Below the pieces are notes generated by a model, which worked only from the letters and a program-made list of their open reading frames with translations, did not search any database and had not been told where the DNA came from. Source: Synechococcaceae cyanobacterium (lineage in GTDB: Bacteria; Cyanobacteriota; Cyanobacteriia; PCC-6307; Cyanobiaceae). Taken from it: a stretch of 8,780 nt of DNA. The stretch is taken from the NCBI GenBank assembly GCA_947460085.1, contig CANHGA010000077.1, positions 1-8,780 on the forward strand, given 5' to 3'. Position numbers and translations under genes: made by a program. Below, piece by piece: positions 6,561-8,780 of the stretch (the stretch's first letter is position 1; each line of letters opens with the position of its first letter).

Positions 6561-6572
6561 CCGTCTAGACGG
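6561..6572. promoter_or_regulatory. 12-bp perfect palindrome, candidate operator
   Basis: CCGTCTAGACGG reads the same on both strands. It lies in the divergent region, 50 bases before the murA ATG and 78 before the tRNA, and overlaps the only plausible -10 paired with TTGACA. Position and symmetry fit a dimeric regulator site, but one copy proves nothing, and palindromes of this size do occur by chance. Confidence 0.35.
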
Positions 6573-6630
6573 CCGCCGCCCGAACTGGCTCGATTCGCTG
6601 CGTCGGGGGGTGATGGCGTATGTTTTTGCG

Positions 6631-6644
6631 GTCGCTCAGGCGAC
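6631..6644 (+). other. Short hairpin in front of tRNA-Leu(CAG)
   Basis: GTCGC (6631-6635) and GCGAC (6640-6644) form a perfect 5-bp stem with a TCAG loop, ending 6 bases before the first base of the tRNA. If transcription starts upstream, this would be a leader hairpin close to the RNase P cut site. Its role is unknown. Confidence 0.4.
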
Positions 6645-6650
6645 GGCCAC

Positions 6651-6734
6651 GCGGATGTGGCGGAATTGGTAGACGCGCTAGTTTCAGGTACTAGTGGCAG
6701 CAATGTCGTGGGAGTTCAAGTCTCCCCATCCGCA
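6651..6734 (+). tRNA. tRNA-Leu (anticodon CAG)
   Basis: This 84-nt class II tRNA has acceptor strands GCGGATG (6651-6657) and CATCCGC (6727-6733) with discriminator A at 6734, and the D region TGGCGGAATTGGTAGACGC. The anticodon stem CTAGT/ACTAG encloses TTCAGGT, giving CAG (reads CUG), followed by a long variable arm and T-loop TTCAAGTC. No CCA is encoded; CTTTTT follows directly. CUG is a very common leucine codon in this high-GC window, so this should be a major leucine tRNA. Confidence 0.95.
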
Positions 6735-6746
6735 CTTTTTCCCTCA

Positions 6747-6995
6747 ATGATCGTCCTCAAGATCTCGAATGCTTCTGAGGTCATCGCCTCGAAAATGGGG
6801 AAGTTCCTGGAGAGGTTGACCCCCGATGGATTCGACGAATCCACCATCGAAGACATTCTCCTCAAAAAGCTGATTGAAAACCTTCAAACCGAGGGCCTCA
6901 AGGGAGAGGTGGCTTCGGTCAAGGGCCTAGACCTCCAGGGCAAGCACCTGGTGGTGCAAGAAGGCCTGCACGTGCGCCGTCACGACACCTTTTAG
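6747..6995 (+). CDS. Small conserved-looking protein of unknown function (82 aa)
   Basis: I do not recognise this protein and assign no function. It is 82 residues, soluble, without signal peptide, membrane segment or Cys. The N-terminal half (MIVLKISNASEVIASKMGKFLERL) looks like a strand then a charged helix. The middle (ESTIEDILLKKLIENLQTEGL) looks like a second helix. The C-terminal half alternates short strands (GEVASVKGLDLQGKHLVVQEGLHVRRH). It resembles a short alpha/beta protein that could bind nucleic acid or a partner, but this is a guess. The frame is open from 6555, but that part runs through the tRNA; ATG 6747, 12 bases after the tRNA, is the first sensible start. No Shine-Dalgarno is visible in CTTTTTCCCTCA. 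Its stop (TAG 6993-6995) touches the GTG of the rRNA methyltransferase, so the two are very likely co-expressed. Confidence 0.75.
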   Translation: MIVLKISNASEVIASKMGKFLERLTPDGFDESTIEDILLKKLIENLQTEGLKGEVASVKGLDLQGKHLVVQEGLHVRRHDTF

Positions 6996-7856
6996 GTGGT
7001 GGTGGATCGGCAGCGCCCCGCCGAGCTGATCACCAGCCGGCGCAACCCTTTGGTCAAGCGGCTGCGCGAGCTCCATGCCGCCAAGGGCCGCCGGGAGCAG
7101 GGGTTGGTTCTGCTGGAGGGCACCCACCTGGTGCAGGAGGTGATCCGCCTGCAGCTTGGAGCCAGCGATCTGTTGGCCTCTGATCTGTTGGGCTCTGATC
7201 TGTTGGCTACCGAGGCTTGGCTTGGCGCCCATGGGGATTTGGTGGCGGCCCTATCGCCAGCGGTCGCCATCCATCCAGTCGGTCAGGAGGTGCTGGAGGC
7301 GGTGGCCACCACGGCCCATCCCGATGGGGTGGTGCTCACCCTGGCTGCGGCAGCTCTCCAGGCGCCATCGGATGGGCAGGAGTTTGTGCTGGTGCTTGAT
7401 GGCCTCCAGGACCCCGGCAACCTGGGCACCTTGATGCGCACGGCCCTGGCGGCGGGGGTGCAGGGGCTATGGCTGGCGGAGGGGGCCGATCCCCTCCAGC
7501 CCAAGGTGCTGCGCGCCTCGGCGGGGGCGGCCCTGGCCCTGCCGACGGAACGGATGGATCGGTCGGCCCTGGTGCAACGGCTGATCACGGCAGCGGCCCG
7601 GGGCCTGCAGCTGGTGGCGGCGGTGCCGCCCCTGGCGGAGCTTGATGGTGAACTGCCCGTGCCCTATTGGCACCTCGATTGGACCAAGCCCACGGCCTTG
7701 CTGCTAGGCCAGGAGGGGGCCGGATTGGCCCCTGAGCTCCAGGCCCTGGCCAGCCATCGCGTCACCATCCCCCACAGCGCCGCGGTGGAATCGTTGAATG
7801 TGGCGGTCTCGGCGGCGCCGCTGTTGTTGGAGCGCATGCGTCAGCAGGCCCCCTGA
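6996..7856 (+). CDS. SpoU/TrmH-family RNA 2'-O-ribose methyltransferase
   Basis: This 286-residue SPOUT enzyme transfers a methyl group from SAM to a ribose 2'-OH, most likely in 23S rRNA. Residues about 8-50 (LITSRRNPLVKRLREL, LLEGTHLVQEVI) are the start of the SpoU substrate-binding domain. The knotted catalytic domain has motif 1 LVLDGLQDPGNLGTLMRTALAAGV (132-155, Asn142 and Arg148), motif 2 LLLGQEGAGL (235-244) and motif 3 TIPHSAAVESLNVAVSAAPLLLE (257-279). The target nucleotide cannot be inferred, so no gene symbol is given. Between the two domains are three SDLL(A/G) repeats (57-71) not expected in the family. The GTG start at 6996 directly abuts the stop of the 82-residue gene; GTG 6999 is equally possible. 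The stop at 7854 lies within a short C/G hairpin. Confidence 0.88.
   Translation: MVVDRQRPAELITSRRNPLVKRLRELHAAKGRREQGLVLLEGTHLVQEVIRLQLGASDLLASDLLGSDLLATEAWLGAHGDLVAALSPAVAIHPVGQEVLEAVATTAHPDGVVLTLAAAALQAPSDGQEFVLVLDGLQDPGNLGTLMRTALAAGVQGLWLAEGADPLQPKVLRASAGAALALPTERMDRSALVQRLITAAARGLQLVAAVPPLAELDGELPVPYWHLDWTKPTALLLGQEGAGLAPELQALASHRVTIPHSAAVESLNVAVSAAPLLLERMRQQAP
7164..7208 (+). repeat. Three 15-bp tandem repeats inside the rRNA methyltransferase gene
   Basis: Units of about 15 bp with the core GATCTGTTGG occur at 7164, 7179 and 7194. They encode SDLLA-SDLLG-SDLLA (residues 57-71). Fifteen bases is five codons, so unit changes keep the frame. The repeats fall between the N-terminal substrate-binding domain and the catalytic domain. 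Confidence 0.9.
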
Positions 7857-7862
7857 CGGGGG
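7849..7862 (+). other. C5/G5 hairpin at the end of the methyltransferase gene
   Basis: CCCCC (7849-7853), loop TGAC, GGGGG (7858-7862) form a compact stem whose loop holds the methyltransferase TGA (7854-7856). No T-run follows, and lpdA begins 33 bases later on the same strand. It could slow or stabilise the transcript rather than terminate it. G-runs are common in this window, so chance is possible. Confidence 0.4.
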
Positions 7863-7894
7863 AGAATGCCAGGCATCAACAGCAGAGCAGCCCG

Positions 7895-8780
7895 GTGAGC
7901 CAAGGCACGTCGTCCAATGGCAGCTTCGACTTCGATGTGATCGTGATCGGGGCCGGCTATGGCGGGTTCGATGCGGCCAAACACGCCGCCGAGCATGGCC
8001 TCAAGGTGGCGATTGTGGAATCCCGCGACATGGGCGGCACCTGCGTGAACCGCGGCTGCGTGCCTTCTAAGGCCCTGTTGGCCGCCAGCGGCCGGGTGCG
8101 TGAATTGGCGGACGCCGAGCACCTGGCGGGCTTTGGCATCCACGCGGCGCCCGTGCGCTTTGAGCGCCAAAAAATTGCCGACCACGCCAACCAATTGGTG
8201 GCCACGATTCGCACCAACCTCACCAAGGCCCTGGAGCGGGCCGGAGCCACGATCCTGCTGGGTAAGGGTCGCTTGGATGGTGCCCAGAGGGTTGCCGTGC
8301 GCGAGGCCAGTGGGGTGGAGCGGGTGTATGCCGCCCGGGACGTGATCATCGCCACGGGCTCCGATCCGTTTGTGCCCCCCGGCATCGAAACCGACGGCCG
8401 CACGGTGTTCACCAGCGATGAGGCGGTGAGCCTGGAGTGGCTTCCCCGCTGGATTGCCATCATCGGCAGCGGCTATATCGGCCTGGAATTTGCCGATGTC
8501 TACACGGCCCTGGGCTGTGAGGTCACGATGGTTGAGGCCCTCGACAAGGTGATGCCCACCTTCGATCCCGACATCGCCAAGATCGCCGCCCGCCACCTGA
8601 TTGAGGGGCGCGATATCGATGCCCGCTCGGGGGTGCTGGCCCGCAAGATCACCCCCGGTTGTCCGGTGAAAATTGAGCTGGCCGACATGAAAACCAAGGA
8701 GCTGGTGGAAACCCTGGAGGTGGATGCGGTGCTGGTGGCCACCGGCCGGGTGCCCGTGAGCAAAGACCTCAACCTGGCCT
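7895..8780 (+). CDS. lpdA: Dihydrolipoamide dehydrogenase (E3), N-terminal part
   Basis: The first 295 codons of a class I pyridine-nucleotide-disulfide oxidoreductase; the gene continues past the right edge. E3 re-oxidises lipoamide of the pyruvate dehydrogenase complex (and of glycine decarboxylase H protein), passing electrons through FAD to NAD+. Visible are the FAD dinucleotide fold VIVIGAGYGGFDAAKHA (15-31), the redox disulfide GGTCVNRGCVPSK (Cys50/Cys55), IIATGSDP, the NAD-binding fold IIGSGYIGLEFA (189-200) and the start of the second FAD motif VATGRVP near the edge. The dimer and C-terminal His-Glu catalytic pair are outside the window. GlyThrCysValAsn-Cys spacing and the AGYGG fold identify lipoamide rather than glutathione or mercuric reductase. 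GTG 7895 is the only start before the FAD fold; no strong Shine-Dalgarno is seen. A 10-codon ORF ending in a GTGA overlap precedes it. Confidence 0.92.
   Translation, partial: MSQGTSSNGSFDFDVIVIGAGYGGFDAAKHAAEHGLKVAIVESRDMGGTCVNRGCVPSKALLAASGRVRELADAEHLAGFGIHAAPVRFERQKIADHANQLVATIRTNLTKALERAGATILLGKGRLDGAQRVAVREASGVERVYAARDVIIATGSDPFVPPGIETDGRTVFTSDEAVSLEWLPRWIAIIGSGYIGLEFADVYTALGCEVTMVEALDKVMPTFDPDIAKIAARHLIEGRDIDARSGVLARKITPGCPVKIELADMKTKELVETLEVDAVLVATGRVPVSKDLNLA

Larger units (their letters stand above)
6511..6650. promoter_or_regulatory. Divergent intergenic region between murA and tRNA-Leu(CAG)
   Basis: These 140 bases must hold the promoters of both the murA block and the tRNA-Leu(CAG) block. 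On the plus strand, TTGACA at 6542-6547 is a perfect -35 match, and TCTAGA at 6564-6569 (16-base spacer) is a weak -10 (3 of 6) lying in the centre of the palindrome at 6561-6572. TATGTT at 6619-6624 is an alternative -10 nearer the tRNA, but no clear -35 precedes it. I see no good -10 on the minus strand for murA. Confidence 0.4.

Noticed and set aside
6555..6746. N-terminal extension of the 82-residue protein back to 6555
   Set aside because: The extension would translate the whole tRNA-Leu(CAG) gene.
7841..8596. 251-codon minus-strand frame opposite lpdA
   Set aside because: The plus strand encodes LpdA with the disulfide and both nucleotide folds; no motif in the reverse frame.
1..8780. 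HIP1-type GCGATCGC repeats, CRISPR arrays, IS ends, integrase or toxin-antitoxin genes
   Set aside because: I looked for these by eye and found no complete GCGATCGC octamer, no spaced direct repeats and no mobile-element protein motifs.

Overview
The window reads as a piece of a high-GC unicellular cyanobacterial chromosome, most likely a Cyanobium/Synechococcus-type picocyanobacterium. The support is strong GC bias in third codon positions, dense gene packing with 4 to 8 base overlaps, many GTG/TTG starts, tRNAs without an encoded CCA end, and a small exported pentapeptide-repeat protein of the kind found in the thylakoid lumen. The assignment rests on protein style and gene content, not on a database search. 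I see no mobile element, phage gene, CRISPR array or defence system: this is housekeeping sequence.

Left part (1-2104, plus strand): the C-terminal part of a CodA-type amidohydrolase (cytosine deaminase-like) runs in from the left edge. It is joined by a GTGA overlap and a good Shine-Dalgarno to a 478-residue FAD-linked (PCMH-type) oxidoreductase. A perfect 9-bp inverted repeat at 2100-2135 carries that gene's stop codon in one arm and the stop codon of the convergent gene in the other, so it probably ends both transcripts.

Middle part (2131-6510, minus strand, read from right to left): murA (peptidoglycan precursor synthesis), tRNA-Leu(CAA), argD (arginine synthesis), folC (folate synthesis and polyglutamylation) and the exported pentapeptide-repeat protein. 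Spacing is tight: 12 nt murA-tRNA, 8 nt overlap argD-folC, 4 nt overlap folC-pentapeptide gene. This suggests one long co-transcribed block whose products are not tied to a single pathway.

Right part (6511-8780, plus strand): a 140-base divergent intergenic region with a 12-bp palindrome, then tRNA-Leu(CAG), an 82-residue protein of unknown function, a SpoU/TrmH-family rRNA 2'-O-methyltransferase and the first 295 codons of lpdA (dihydrolipoamide dehydrogenase, E3), which runs off the right edge.

The most notable features are local: the stop-codon-bearing inverted repeat, three short in-frame tandem duplications in three different genes, two tRNA-Leu genes each placed directly in front of a protein gene, a possible 10-codon leader ORF coupled to lpdA, and an Asp-to-Asn change next to the metal-binding Asp of the deaminase. 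I found no convincing new multi-gene system.
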